64,000 nt of DNA, taken from positions 32,118,853 to 32,182,852 of the forward strand of contig OY755241.1 in the NCBI GenBank assembly GCA_963576725.1. Reading direction: 5' to 3'. The notes under the pieces were generated by a model that saw only the letters and a program-made list of their open reading frames with translations, did no database searches and was not told the DNA's origin. Within the stretch, counting starts at the first letter, position 1, and each line of letters starts with the position of its first letter. The DNA comes from Azorinus chamasolen (taxonomy: Eukaryota; Mollusca; Bivalvia; Cardiida; Solecurtidae). Positions 22,301 to 33,240 of this stretch are shown here, piece after piece. A program made the position numbers and the translations under genes.

Positions 22301-22306
22301 TTAGCG
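22282..22306. repeat. terminal inverted repeat of the 4.8-kb transposon, right
   Basis: Its inverse complement starts CGCTAATTCTCAAAGAAAC. It is followed by the AGAA target duplication at 22307-22310. Confidence 0.7.
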
Positions 22307-22310
22307 AGAA

Positions 22311-22757
22311 GATATCGTTGATTCAGACATCATGTTACATCTCATGCTCCAGTATCAGCAAAGTTTAGGTGCTAGTGGGTCACCTTTAAATGGCACAATT
22401 CATTTTTTAAGACAGATCTCAAAGTTGATTCAAATATTTAAAGACATGCGACCTATAGAAAACCTAGACGATACCAGACCGGAAGAGTTAATGAAAACTG
22501 CAAGGTGGTTTGAGGATTGGAAGGCTAGTTCTTTAGTTCATGCTTCATTTACTTCATCATCATGTCATCTCATCATGCATCGGCGCTATATGACATATTC
22601 AGTGTCGCAGTGCAGTAAAACCCAACTTGCTCATTGACACCCAAAGAGAGACAAAATCAGCCACGAGGACGTTCACTCATGTATCATTGGATTTTATCAA
22701 TTATGCAAAATTCCCCTGAGTAAAGCAACCAGAATTTTCCTGACTCCCGGTCTCGTT
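22311..22757 (+). pseudogene. P-element-like transposase relic, segment 2
   Basis: Resumes DSDIMLHLMLQYQQSLG (intact protein: SEMLHLMQQYQNSLG) and IQIFKDMRPIENLDD. A 90-bp SINE-like piece interrupts at 22546-22636. The relic then continues to ATRIFLTPGL at 22754. The next residues of the family (NSDVIEN) are found only at 38284, beyond the 15.5-kb insertion. Confidence 0.82.
22546..22636 (+). repeat. SINE-like repeat fragment inside the relic
   Basis: Inverse complement of the start of 16733-16909, including CGGCGCTATATGACAT and GTAAAACCCAACTT. It sits inside the relic's coding path, so it is an insertion or replacement. Confidence 0.65.
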
Positions 22758-22868
22758 TTATTAGCGACAATATATATTTCGCGCTAATTCGCGAATGCGT
22801 TGCCCCGCGAATTCAATATTTTCGCTAATAAATCTGTAACAAGTATAAAATGGAGTAACGTCCGAAAT

Positions 22869-23429
22869 CACAGGGGGCCAGAGCGTAGGGCATAAATTGA
22901 CCAAAAAACCCCCCAAAATGACCCCCGAAAAAAATAAATATATACGAGTATATATTATAGACAAGGGTTCGAACTGTCATCAATGCCATTTCACTACCTC
23001 CCGTAATAAACACGTCATATTTTTTTCACGTATTGATCAAATCGACTAGATCCAACTTTTCCAAATACCTAAATAGTCACACTAATGATAACCATTAACA
23101 CTTATCGTGTATTTTTTCTTGATCTCGAAAACGAAATAAAAATCCGAGCAAAATGTTGCTCATTTTACTAGGTTGTCAAAGTTCGTGCAATCGTCAATTT
23201 CAAGACTGAACAGCAACATAACGCCATGCAGGGGAGAAACGGCAGCATGCAACCAATAAACGAACATATAATATGTAACTTGCCAGCATTAATCACCCGC
23301 GAATCGCTCTCGGGTCCACCGATTTCGCAATCTTTCTGTTCAAACCGTCAAATTTCAAGCTGGCTTTCCATGTTGAATCACGTGACTGCAGATGTAAGAG
23401 CGTTTGTAAGCTGCCGTTTCATTGGATGT
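22869..23429 (+). repeat. inverted arm of the 15.5-kb element, left
   Basis: Runs from CACAGGGGGCCAGAGCGTAG to GTTTCATTGG. Over about 510 bases it differs from the inverse of the right arm at only about ten positions, plus one 12-base gap near 23400. The ORF at 23226 and its twin at 36767 exist only because the arms are repeated. Confidence 0.9.
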
Positions 23430-23770
23430 CATGTGGACCCGGCGCTGTGTACATAAGGTAAGGCACTAACCCAGTGAGTTGGGTTCAATCGTTTACTGTA
23501 AACAGTACAATTCAGCGCCTTTTTCTGAACAGCTACAACTTATTGATATTTTCTTCACAATGACTGCAAACTGGTAATTGTTTTGGCTGCCAATTGTTTT
23601 TAGAATCTACCTCTTTGAATAAATCTACTGGGAAGGAACAGTTACCAGAAAAAAGTGAAAAAATCGGAATGAGTAATCATGAAAAAGGTTAAACGATCAT
23701 TGTTTAACATGAAAATGGTTAAACAATCATTGTTTAACCAATAACTTTTCAAGTAGTTTACTCTATGGCC

Positions 23771-23805
23771 GGGTGTGTGTGTGTGTGTGTGTGTGTGGGG
23801 GGGGC
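23771..23805. repeat. (GT)n microsatellite followed by a G run
   Basis: About 12 GT units run directly into eight or more G residues. Confidence 0.9.
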
Positions 23806-23929
23806 AGCTTTCAATAAATGACCAAATTAACAAGAAGCCTAAGATGGCCGAGATTGAGCCTGATTAAGAGTGAGGAAAAAATGTGGCCTGTATAGTGTTA
23901 CTGTAGTTTGCTTTTTTGTACCGTTTGAG

Positions 23930-25160
23930 CAAGTGACATACTTTTTGACCCCATCCCACCCTTGATCAACCTTGACCTATATAAAAACTAACATTTTGCC
24001 CAAGTTTGAGAAATATTGGGATAACAATATGACACCTAGAGTGTAAACAAGATTTTGCTAAGATTTGACTTGGTGACCTACTTTTTGAAATCAAAGTTGG
24101 CTGAGATTTCATCAAGACAAACATTTTTAAAAAGTTTGAGAAAGATGACCCCTAAAGGTGTAAACAAGTTTTTCCTAAGATTTGATCTAATGACCTATAC
24201 TTGCTGACCTCAACCTTTCCATGATCAACCTTGACCGAGATATCATCAAGACAAACATTGACCAAATTTGTAAAAGATTGGGCCCAAAATATGACCCCCC
24301 CCCCCCCAAGCAGGCACACGACGTCGTTTCAACGTTGAAACAAGGTTGAAGTGTGTAGTTCAACGTTGAAACAACGTTGTGTGCCTGCTGGGGGCTAGTG
24401 TGCAAACAAGATTTTGATGAAATTTGACCGAGTTACTGAGTTACCTACTTTTTTACCTAGCCCCGCCCATAATCAAACTTGACAGAGATTTCATCAAAAC
24501 AAACATTCTAATCAAGTTTGAGAAAAATTGGGCCAAAAATATGACACCTAGAGTGTAAACAAAATTTACCGTAACTAAGATTTGACCTAGTGACCTACTT
24601 TTTGACTAGGCCCCACCCACAACTGAACTTACAAAAACTGACCAATTTTGAGAAAGATTGGCTCCATACTGTGACCTCTTGAGTGTAAACACCAAAATTG
24701 TTGAAGATGGATGGATGAGTTGGGTTTTACGGCACCGTGACACAGAATAGGTCATATAGCTCCGACATAGGACCAAAAAAGATTTGACCTACTGACCTTA
24801 TTTTTGATCTCATCTCACCCATATTCGAACTTGATCGATTGATTGATTGAGTTGGGTTTTAAGGCACCGCGACACATAAAAGGTCATATGGCGCCAATCG
24901 AGCTATCATCAAGGCAAATATTCTGACCACGTTTGAGAAAGATTGGGCAAAAAGTATGCCACCTAGAGTGTAACCAAGCTTTTTCTCAGATTTGACCTAG
25001 TGATCTACTTGTTGACCTTCTCAAACTTGTACAAGATATCATCAATACAAACATACTGACCAAATTGCAGAAAGATTGGGTACATATTGTAGCCTCTAAA
25101 GTGTAAACACCAAAATTGTTGACGCCAAACAATCAAGTATCCTAATAGCTCACCATGAGC
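23930..25160. repeat. diverged dispersed/tandem repeat array
   Basis: Repeats of about 150 bp with phrases GACCTACTTTTTGACC, ATCATCAAGACAAACATT and AGAAAGATTGGGCC. It resembles the arrays at 5.6-7.3 kb and 57.4-59.0 kb in style but not in sequence. Confidence 0.75.
24309..24389. repeat. short palindromic MITE-like element
   Basis: Arms 24309-24339 and 24359-24389 are near-perfect inverses (AGCAGGCACACGACGTCG... against ...TGTGCCTGCT). The core word is TTCAACGTTGAA. The element lies after a C run inside the repeat array. Confidence 0.75.
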
Positions 25161-25939
25161 TTTACTCAAGTGAGCTAAACATTCTCCATACCACAATGGC
25201 CAACAGTATAATTAGGAAACTCTTACCCACATGTCGGTATCTCAAATACATGACTGTCAGTGAGTGATACAGTGCACCAAGAGCAATCCAGGGACATCTT
25301 TGCATTCTTGTATATTGAAACATGGCTGACTTAGAATCTTGTGATGAGGGTCATGGTTTCAGACAAATCATGCAGCTTGTGATTGTGATCCAGATTTTTG
25401 TTTTAAGTGTCATACAAGCGCAAGACAATTCTTGCAGCCTGTGCTCACTCTTATTGGACTTTTTTTCGTTGTTTTTGCTTTTGTTGTTTTTAAAATCAGT
25501 CTTATGGATAGATTATGTTTAGGCAGGCGGCTTGGTGGGCGTCCATCCATCTGGTTTACCTTTTGGTTGACATTTTAGTTAACCTGCTGTTACACCTGTT
25601 CTATTGAATGAATTGTTTTCGAAGGTTTGTAACTCGGAGTTATTCCCCTTTCTTCATATTTTCTGATCTGGCAAATAACTCCTGTTCTGCTGATTCAGTG
25701 ATATTAAAGCTTCACATATGGAATAATCAGGATAAGAGAAATTGTCAGGCAGAGGGTTCACAACTGTAGTGTCGATAGTTATTGATTTATTTCCTTTTTT
25801 TCCATACTTTAGTCTTTATCCTTTGATGGATTGTTTCCATATTTAGACAGCTGTTCCAATATGCAATTGAGCCTGTGAGCTTGACCTTTGTTCTACCTTG
25901 CCGCGGTTCTTGGGCTTGTCATGGGGGATGTTTCTGTTT

Positions 25940-26360
25940 ATTTGACCGAGATTATCCCCTCTGGTAAGATCTAAAAGGAAGGCAGGTTGGTGGTTTTGAT
26001 CCCATGCACTGCTTCGCAACGAATGAGATTAGCCGAAATCATCTTCCTGAGATCATCTCACCATCCCTCATTATTCATCACTGACCAGTTTCTTTAAGGA
26101 AGGTTTTTGTCATGTTGTGCTGAGCTTAGTCGTATATGTATCAGTCTTGTTTGCCCTGTTTCTTTCCGTTTAAATCGTGTATGTCTCAGTCTTGTTTACC
26201 TTTTTCTTTCTGTGCCTTTACGCTCTTGTTGATCGAGATTATTTTGGTGTCTTTTACATGTGACCGTTTTAGTGCATGGCCATTTCTCTTCGCCATATGA
26301 CCATTTTATGTGATGCGGTGCCGTAAAACCCAACTCAATCAATCAATCAATCAATCAATT
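25940..26360 (+). repeat. SINE-like repeat with (AATC)n tail
   Basis: Shares two separate blocks with 16733-16909 (inverted). It ends GGTGCCGTAAAACCCAACTC followed by six AATC units. A simple-sequence tail is typical of short retroposons. Confidence 0.65.
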
Positions 26361-26460
26361 GACCTTTTCTAAAAAAAATGGTCTTGTGCTCTCAAAGGCA
26401 CTGGAAAACCTGTCCATTATGCCATTTGATTGGTGGTAAATAAATAATTGATCATATCAG

Positions 26461-28097
26461 TTATTTACATGTGTGACAGAACCAAGAAACCCCTTCTTTA
26501 CTTAATTTTTTCCATATGCTGTTATTCAAACCTGCACACTTTCTGTGGAACCAACTGTTACATGAGTCACACTGAATCCGTTGGTCCTTTTTGTTGCGAA
26601 AACATGACTGACATAGATCGTCGGTATCGCTGCCTAAATCTTGTGAAGACGGTCCAGGTTGTTCCTCTTGTTCAGGCTGAACTTGACAATATATTGAGAT
26701 CTGAAACTTGGGATGACAGTCCAGGCTTTGGCCCTTGTTGATCACTGTCCTTCATCAAGGTCAAAGGTGCTACTTCAGACTCAGAGGACTGAGAGTTTTC
26801 ATTACCTTTTTGTCGTTTTGATTTTTTTATTGCAGGGGGTTCTTCACATTCATGCTTTTTTGAAACTTTAATCTGTTTCCTATGTGCCATAGTTTTTTCA
26901 ATCCGAAATGCTGATTTAACATCTTTTCGAAATTGTGATAACAGAACCAGGAGATACTTTTCAGTAAGTTCGTAGTAAATTTTACATGTCTCGGAAGATA
27001 TATGAACAAGTTTGTCAACTGAACCATTCACCTCACTAGAATCATCAAACTCCTCTACTGGCTGCTCAGAATAACTGATAACAACAACTTTACAAAACTG
27101 TTCATACATATCAAGGTCATCTTTAATTAGATCCAAACACTTGTTATACATATTTTTCCCAAATTTCATAAGATTTTTGTGCACTAAAAGTGACGTGCAT
27201 TTTCCTGTAAGATTTACAAAGAACTTAAAGAGACTGTCATTTACATTTGTCAGCCCTCTAGACTTGTACTGCCTCCTTTCAATATCTATTAATGAATCGG
27301 GCTCAGCTGTATGGGATTTCAAGTAATATTCATTCTCTTTTAACAGGTTAAGAACAAAAACTACCCATTTAGCTTGAATGTACATGTCTTGGCCCTGTTT
27401 GGTTTTATCGTACATGTGACTTCTTTGCATTTTAACATATTTCTTTCTTAGTGATGCTAAGCAATATCCCGCCACATAACGCACACGGGCCCTAGATGCA
27501 TCAGTGACATGCCTCTCTGTTATATTGCTATTTCCTATTTTTAGCAATTCTACTTTCTCTTTCAAGAATACCCTCACTGCTTCAACTAAATTGTAGCAGA
27601 CCATCATATGATTTTCAGAGAAATCCTCATTCTCAAATAACATCAAACAATTCAGATTGTATTCAGCACTTGTACTGAACTTGTGTAACAAGTGATAAAA
27701 CTGTGCAATATTTTTTTCTGGAACTCCATACGAGGTCTTCCCTGGAGTCAGTTTACTTGCATAACTTGAGCATTTAACAAAGATCTTTTTAACAAAAGTG
27801 CACAATCTCTGCCTGTCAACTCCTCTGATAATTTTGTTCATGGTACTTTGTGTTTGTGTCACTTCCTTCTTGAAGATCATATTTTCCATAACATTGTCAA
27901 TATCAAAATGTTCGGGAATATCGAAATCCATCAAGGCTGCTTCATCTGCTGTTATCTGATTTATCACAGCATCAAATTCATCATCAAATTCCTCATCAAA
28001 ACCCTCTGCACTGACATCTTCTATATCCTTTGATGAATCTTCCTCTGGTAATATGTCTGTTCCTTTAGGCTCAACATTTGAATAACTGTTTGTTGCC
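26461..28097 (-). CDS. PHD-finger protein of unknown body, with a one-base shift
   Basis: The exon starts after an acceptor (TGCTATTCTTTCAG|GG) at 28097, so at least one upstream exon is missing. The first 60 residues are acidic (EEFDDEFD). The middle (about residues 100-400) is helical with RARVRYVAGYCLASLRKKY and matches nothing I recognise. A Lys-rich segment follows (PPAIKKSKRQKG). The frame ends LNILSSSA at 26672. The overlapping frame 26745-26461 continues with DLCQSCFRNKKDQ, IQCDSCNSWFHRKC and SWFCHTCK, a Cys4-His-Cys3 PHD finger. One base near 26672 separates the frames, from decay or assembly error. It is divergent from the transposase at 28826, about 700 bp apart. A chromatin-reading partner of the transposase is possible but unproven. 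Confidence 0.68.
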
Positions 28098-28825
28098 CTG
28101 AAAGAATAGCACAAAACAGTTATTAAGCAGCCTGAACTCAAACAGAAAGTCCTAGAAAAATAATGTTTGGTACAGTTAACTCATTCTCTCATAGGCTGCC
28201 CTCATAGCCTAAATTGAATCTACTGAAAAAAGAGCATTTACTAGAAAACAGGATTTTTGTATTTTTAAAACAATTTTGATATATAAAGATTTTGCTCCTA
28301 TGGAGCAAATGCTGTATTTTGCTGGTTTGAAAAGTCTTGAGGCATCCAAGGGCATCAATCTGAGGGAATGGGTTAAATCATTCAATTGCATTAGCTGTGA
28401 CTCGAAGTTCATTGTTCATGGTGGACAGGGGCCCCTCTTCAAAACTTGTTGAAGCCCAGTAATGTAAATTACCGGTACTGACTTCAAGGAGACAGGCCCC
28501 TGTGTTAAACTATGACCTTGGAGTCATAGTTTATCTTATTGAACGTAAAGAAAATACCAAAATATTATTTATGATCTACATCAGGTGCCCGTCCCATTGA
28601 ATTCCATTGATTTTATATGCACACAGTGCAAAGCACACATGCTTGTCTGGAAGGGCATAATGTATTTCCATCTTATACTGGTATTTTGTATGCCCCCAAA
28701 TGGAAAGTTAGGGCATATTGTTTTTGGTCTGTCCAAAACGGTACCAATGGCTATTTGACATTTATCTTTTACCGTTAGAGTTTCATAAATGCCTTTTGTT
28801 TTTCAGGTTATTAACTCGCTTTCAT
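28098..28825. other. divergent intergenic/intron sequence
   Basis: Lies between the two head-to-head genes. It contains acceptor sites for both (near 28098 minus; CCTTTTGTTTTTCAG at 28806 plus), so the first exons or a shared promoter may be here. A dispersed repeat end (TATGCCCCCAAATGGAAAG) lies near 28690. No coding exon can be recognised. Confidence 0.4.
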
Positions 28826-31282
28826 ATGGACCAAACTAATGAAATTGAAGTAAATTGTTTATACAATACCTTCAAATTAGAATTAAATGAATCGAAATGT
28901 CAAAATCCTATTGAGGTACCAACTCTCAGAGTGTTTGTTGACATTCTTAATGCAGTGTACCCACACTTACGCCGAGTTAGGAAAAAGAAAGATGGTAAAT
29001 GGCTATTATTGTACAGAGGCATCTCTTTCCGTCCTTTACCACCACTCAATAGTCGAAATGCAGATTTCAAAGAACTATCGAAATTCATACCACAGACATA
29101 CTCCATTACTAAAGTAACAGACAAAGTCATTGTTTGTACAATTGAGAGTGGCCATAAATCCAATGGAAATAGTGTTTTGAAGATACTGACTTTCTCCGAG
29201 ACTGACAGATGGGAATTGAGTGTGTTTGGGAAGGTCGTCAACCTAAAAGACATGGATGTAACCGATACATACACCCGTGATGAACTAAGCATATTAAGCA
29301 TATGTTCTCTAGTGCAAAGACTTAATGTTTGTGAAGGGATAGTTTACAAAAAGACAGTAATCATGAGCCGCTATCACATCATTGAACAATATAAAAAAGA
29401 TAACAAATCAGCTGCTGTGAGAACTCTGAGGTCAGTCTCCTGTAAGGCAGTTGTCCCATTTTCTGCACAGAGTGCTACATGTGTGGTTTGCAGGAAGATG
29501 ACATTCTCATCCTATGATAAGGAAAATATTAATACAAGTATGCCTGAACCTATCAAAGCAGACCAAGAACAGGTCGAACGGATACAACACCTTCTTAAAC
29601 ATGCAAATCCTGAACTAGTTAAATTGTTTATAGAGCAATCTAAAAATGTTGATCGAGACCCCCGGGGCAGAAGATGGTCAAGGTCATTTATAGGCACATG
29701 CCTTCAGCTCTACAACAGAAGCCCCCAGAGTTATGAACTTCTTCTCTCTTCAAAAATGTTAATCCTTCCATCAGCATCGATACTCATCATGTACAAAAAT
29801 AAACTTAAACAAGAACCAGGATTTGACCAAACAATGTTTGAGTGGATGCTGCAGGAAGCAACAAGAAGAGGTATACCAGAAGATGGAATGTCAGGAGGAC
29901 TGATTTTTGACGAAATGTCTATCCAGAGTGATATCCAGATCAACAAAACAGGTGATGTTGTTGAACTTGTGGGGTTTACAGAGATTGGTGAAGAGGGTGA
30001 TTTAAGCCATAATCTCAGAAAGGGGTCTACAGACAAACAAATGGGTACACATGTTCTTCAGTTGCTTTTCCTCGGTATCACAGGTTTCAGGTTCCCGTTT
30101 GCTCACTTCGTAACTGAAAGTGTTCAGGCTTCAGAACTTTACGGCCTCTTTTGGAAAGCAGTCCAGTACTTGCGGGTCTATGGATTCTCTGTGTTATACA
30201 CATGTATGGACGGTGCAGTTTGTAATCGCTCATTTATGCATATGTGTGTAGGGGAAAATTCTTACCTCCATTACAACTTTTTATCATCAAGTCCAACAAC
30301 ATCAAATTCTGTGATTTTTACAATGGACGTGTCTCATGTTTTGAAAAAAATTAGAAACAATATAATGAAAAGTGGAATTAATAAAAAAGATACCAGAAAC
30401 CTGACATTACAGAGTGGCCATGTAGTTCAGTGGCAAATGTTCATTGATTGTTACAAGTGGGACACACAAAATAGTCTTCAGCTCCACAGAAATTTGACAC
30501 ATGAACACATTTTTCCTGACAACCAACAAAAAATGAGAAATCACCTAGCAGATGAAGTTCTTAATTCAGAAATGCTGCATTTAATGCAGCAATATCAAAA
30601 TTCACTTGGAGAAAAGGGACATGTATTGAATGGTGTTGTAGATCTACTACTTCAAACATCAGAAATAGTTTCAATTTTCCGTGACATGAGACCCATAGCT
30701 TTAACGAACGACTCAAGATTGTCAACGCTACAGCAAATTAGTAATTGGTTTCTGTCATGGGAGCGGTTTGTTTATGAAAATTCTTTGTTAACAAAGAAAG
30801 AAAAGTCAAAATTGTTAATGTCATATCAGTGCCTTGAAGATATTCAAGCCTGTCTTCAAGGTTTCATATTGCTATGTAAATGTGTTCTGAATAGGTCCAA
30901 ATCTATTCACATAACCCCAGGACTCATAAATTCTGATGTGATAGAGAACATCTTTAATCAGCAGAGGTCCACCTACAACGGAGCTAATTCAAATCCCAAT
31001 GCCCTGCAGTACAGGAGGACTATAAATAGTATTTTGGTTGGTCAGAATGTGGTGTCAAGAAAGTCAAATGCTGGGAAGTCAGTCCCAAATACACCATTTA
31101 CTGTTGAAATAAAAAAGCCAGCTAGAAAAGACAAGCATGCTAAGGCTTCCCCAAATTCAAACATTAAGGGTGTAGGAGGTGACATTATTTCTAGGGGGGA
31201 AAAATCAAAACAAGTAGAGATACATGAACCAAAGACAAATGTAGGCAAATTGCAAGAATTGTCTTGCATTTGCAGTACTTAA
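28826..31282 (+). CDS. P-element-like transposase, intact 818 aa
   Basis: RNase H-fold transposase related to P elements/THAP9. Expected ligands are GGLIFDEMSIQSD (Asp near 362), FTMDVSHVLKKIRNN (Asp near 501) and NSDVIENIFNQQRSTYNG (Glu near 706), followed by the family segment NPNALQYRRTINSIL. Upstream, RWSRSFIGTCLQLYNRSPQ and MLILPSASIL match the family N-terminal half. No THAP zinc finger is visible; it could be on an upstream exon or absent. The ORF is open further upstream, but a strong acceptor at 28806 makes the ATG at 28826 the sensible start. There are no stops or shifts. It is the only P-like copy of this subfamily here that could be active. Confidence 0.78.
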   Translation: MDQTNEIEVNCLYNTFKLELNESKCQNPIEVPTLRVFVDILNAVYPHLRRVRKKKDGKWLLLYRGISFRPLPPLNSRNADFKELSKFIPQTYSITKVTDKVIVCTIESGHKSNGNSVLKILTFSETDRWELSVFGKVVNLKDMDVTDTYTRDELSILSICSLVQRLNVCEGIVYKKTVIMSRYHIIEQYKKDNKSAAVRTLRSVSCKAVVPFSAQSATCVVCRKMTFSSYDKENINTSMPEPIKADQEQVERIQHLLKHANPELVKLFIEQSKNVDRDPRGRRWSRSFIGTCLQLYNRSPQSYELLLSSKMLILPSASILIMYKNKLKQEPGFDQTMFEWMLQEATRRGIPEDGMSGGLIFDEMSIQSDIQINKTGDVVELVGFTEIGEEGDLSHNLRKGSTDKQMGTHVLQLLFLGITGFRFPFAHFVTESVQASELYGLFWKAVQYLRVYGFSVLYTCMDGAVCNRSFMHMCVGENSYLHYNFLSSSPTTSNSVIFTMDVSHVLKKIRNNIMKSGINKKDTRNLTLQSGHVVQWQMFIDCYKWDTQNSLQLHRNLTHEHIFPDNQQKMRNHLADEVLNSEMLHLMQQYQNSLGEKGHVLNGVVDLLLQTSEIVSIFRDMRPIALTNDSRLSTLQQISNWFLSWERFVYENSLLTKKEKSKLLMSYQCLEDIQACLQGFILLCKCVLNRSKSIHITPGLINSDVIENIFNQQRSTYNGANSNPNALQYRRTINSILVGQNVVSRKSNAGKSVPNTPFTVEIKKPARKDKHAKASPNSNIKGVGGDIISRGEKSKQVEIHEPKTNVGKLQELSCICST

Positions 31283-31343
31283 TTATACTCTTTATTTCCT
31301 CTTTTCACAGAAATCTCTTGGAACAGCATCCTAATCATAATCC

Positions 31344-32084
31344 ATGGCGGAGAAAAACTTGGAAAAAACAGAAAGTTGTACTACTCAGCGAATCGCAGAG
31401 TGTGAAAAAAGTAACTCTACCCTGATTATCATATCAGATAGCAAGGGGAAATACCTGAAGCGAGCTTCTTTCAGACTTCAAGAGCAGATTATCCCAAATA
31501 ATACACTGTGGTGGTGCGAGAGTGGAGCAAGGTGTGCAGAAGTCTTAAACTCGGTCAGAAATAACTTTATTCAGAGAACAGCTAGAGCAACAAATATAAC
31601 AGTATATGTGTGGCTGGGAACCTGTGATCTTACTAGAAGACAAGGAGATGGTCAAATAACTCTAGCTGCAAATGATAACTCTGCTGTGAATTACATCTTG
31701 GCAAAATATAGGGAACTTGCACATTTTCTAGTATCAAAAGGGTGTAAGGTCGTTTTCTTAGAAATCCCGTTATACTCAATAAAGATATGGAACTCCAGAA
31801 GAGAGCATAGACAGGTTGAGGCATATGTAGAACAGGACACCATATTACATCAGCAAATTAGTGAACTGAACAGCAAAATCAAGGAATTAAACAGTGAAAA
31901 CCAAACGACAGCACCTCTGTTTAACAAGGATCTTCAAAAAAGTAGGAAAGGCCAAAAGAAAAGGAAAACCACCTACTATACAAACTGGACCCTTCTACCT
32001 GATGGAATTCATCCAGGACCACTGCTGTGTCGTGTGTGGCTACTGAAGATTATACTCAATTTCCTCAGACAAAATGAAAAGTGA
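31344..32084 (+). CDS. SGNH/GDSL-like hydrolase-fold ORF, 246 aa
   Basis: It begins 61 bp after the transposase stop with ATG in good context (TCCATGG). A splice acceptor (CCTCTTTTCACAG) just upstream suggests it is a downstream exon or an alternatively spliced product. Blocks of the SGNH fold are visible: LIIISDSKGKYLK (block I, Ser33), YVWLGTCDLTRR (block III, with Cys where Asn is usual) and LLPDGIHPGPLLCR (block V, Asp and His). A Lys/Arg-rich stretch (KSRKGQKKRK) precedes block V. SGNH proteins are esterases or lipases, and esterase-like ORFs occur in some CR1 retrotransposons. A partner role for a P-like transposase would be new to me. Confidence 0.7.
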   Translation: MAEKNLEKTESCTTQRIAECEKSNSTLIIISDSKGKYLKRASFRLQEQIIPNNTLWWCESGARCAEVLNSVRNNFIQRTARATNITVYVWLGTCDLTRRQGDGQITLAANDNSAVNYILAKYRELAHFLVSKGCKVVFLEIPLYSIKIWNSRREHRQVEAYVEQDTILHQQISELNSKIKELNSENQTTAPLFNKDLQKSRKGQKKRKTTYYTNWTLLPDGIHPGPLLCRVWLLKIILNFLRQNEK

Positions 32085-32229
32085 TAGACACCATCGTCCA
32101 TGGGTGAAGAGGACTGATCGATTGAGTGAGTACTCCTAAAATATTAACTAAATTTCACAATAATATATTATACTTGACCAATTCACTGATATGGATGCAT
32201 TTTGATGCCTCTTTAAAAGTCACCTTTTG

Positions 32230-33240
32230 AAACAATTGTGAAACAAGCAGTCGTCACGGGTGACCAATGCCCCCAAAGTGTTTCACACCAAAATGCATTT
32301 TGTTGTTGTATGCAGACCAGAAAATATTTTCATACTCAACAATCTTTTTTCTAGAAAAAATTGTCAAAGGCCAAGATACAGTTACCCGAAAGTAAAATGT
32401 GACACTCCGTCATCCAAAGATGTACTCACACACCAAATTTGCTATCCCTAGATGATAAACTTTAGTAGATCTGCTCTAGACAAGCTTTTTCTACAAAATT
32501 ATGTCAAAGGTCAAGGTCACAGTGACCTGAAAAAAGTATGTGACACTCGGACATCCCCAGATGCACTTGCACATCAACTTGTTTTATCCTTAACTGATAT
32601 ATTATAGGAGATCTGCTCTGGACAATCCTTTTCTTTAATTGAGGTCAAAGGTCAATTACAAGGTCACAGTGACCTGAAAATTGTACACGACACTCCGGCC
32701 ATCCCAAGTTGTACTCAAATACCAAATTTGGTATCCCTAGCTGATGTGGTAAAGGAAATATACTCTGGACAAGTTTTGGTTTTTTTCGATTGAGTTCAAA
32801 GGTCAAGGTGACAATGACCTGAAAATGGTATGCGACACTCCACCATCACAACCTGTACTCATACACTAAATTTGGTAACCCTAACTAATAAGGTACAGAC
32901 AAGCTTTTTATACAAACTCTTGACAAGCTTTTTCTAAAATTGAGGTCAAGGTCACAGTGAATATGATATGCGACACTCTGCTTTCCCAAAATGTTCTCAC
33001 ACACTAAACTTAGTATCCATAGGTGATAAGGTATAGATGATCTGCTCCAATTACTAAAGGTCATGGTCACAGTGACCTGAAAATGGTTTGCAGCATTTTG
33101 CCATCCCAAGATGTATTCACACACCCAATGTGGTATCCCTAGCTGATGTGGTAAAGGAAATATACTACGGACAAAATGTACACCCCCATCCACCTACCCA
33201 CACATGGTATGATTACTATATGCCGCCAAACCCTAGTTTA
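32230..33240. repeat. diverged dispersed repeat array
   Basis: Four or more units of about 180-200 bp share phrases such as GGTCACAGTGACCTGAAAA, GCGACACTC and TGGTATCCCTAGCTGAT. The bounds carry TGCC(C/G)CCAAA and AAGGGGCATA words matched near 28690. The short minus ORF 32885-33193 is a by-product of the repeats. Confidence 0.75.

Larger units (their letters stand above)
17500..22306 (-). mobile_element. 4.8-kb DDE transposon with 4-bp target duplication
   Basis: The insertion splits the P-like relic. AGAA lies just outside both ends (17496-17499 and 22307-22310), and removing the element with one AGAA rejoins the relic in frame. The ends are imperfect inverted repeats of about 25 bp with the shared pattern CGC, ATTCTCAA, AAAC and GCA. 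One transposase gene occupies the middle. The 9-mer ACGTATGTT occurs seven times on the two strands inside the element. A 4-bp duplication is seen in the Sola superfamily among others, but I cannot assign the superfamily by eye. Confidence 0.82.
23430..26460. other. gene-free stretch with several repeats
   Basis: No ORF here shows a recognisable domain. The stretch holds a GT microsatellite (23771-23805), a diverged repeat array (23930-25160) with an embedded short palindromic element (24309-24389), and a SINE-like repeat (25940-26360). Confidence 0.5.

Noticed and set aside
23226..23456. ORF with a near-identical twin at 36767-37006
   Set aside because: The similarity is explained by the inverted arms and the peptide has no domain.
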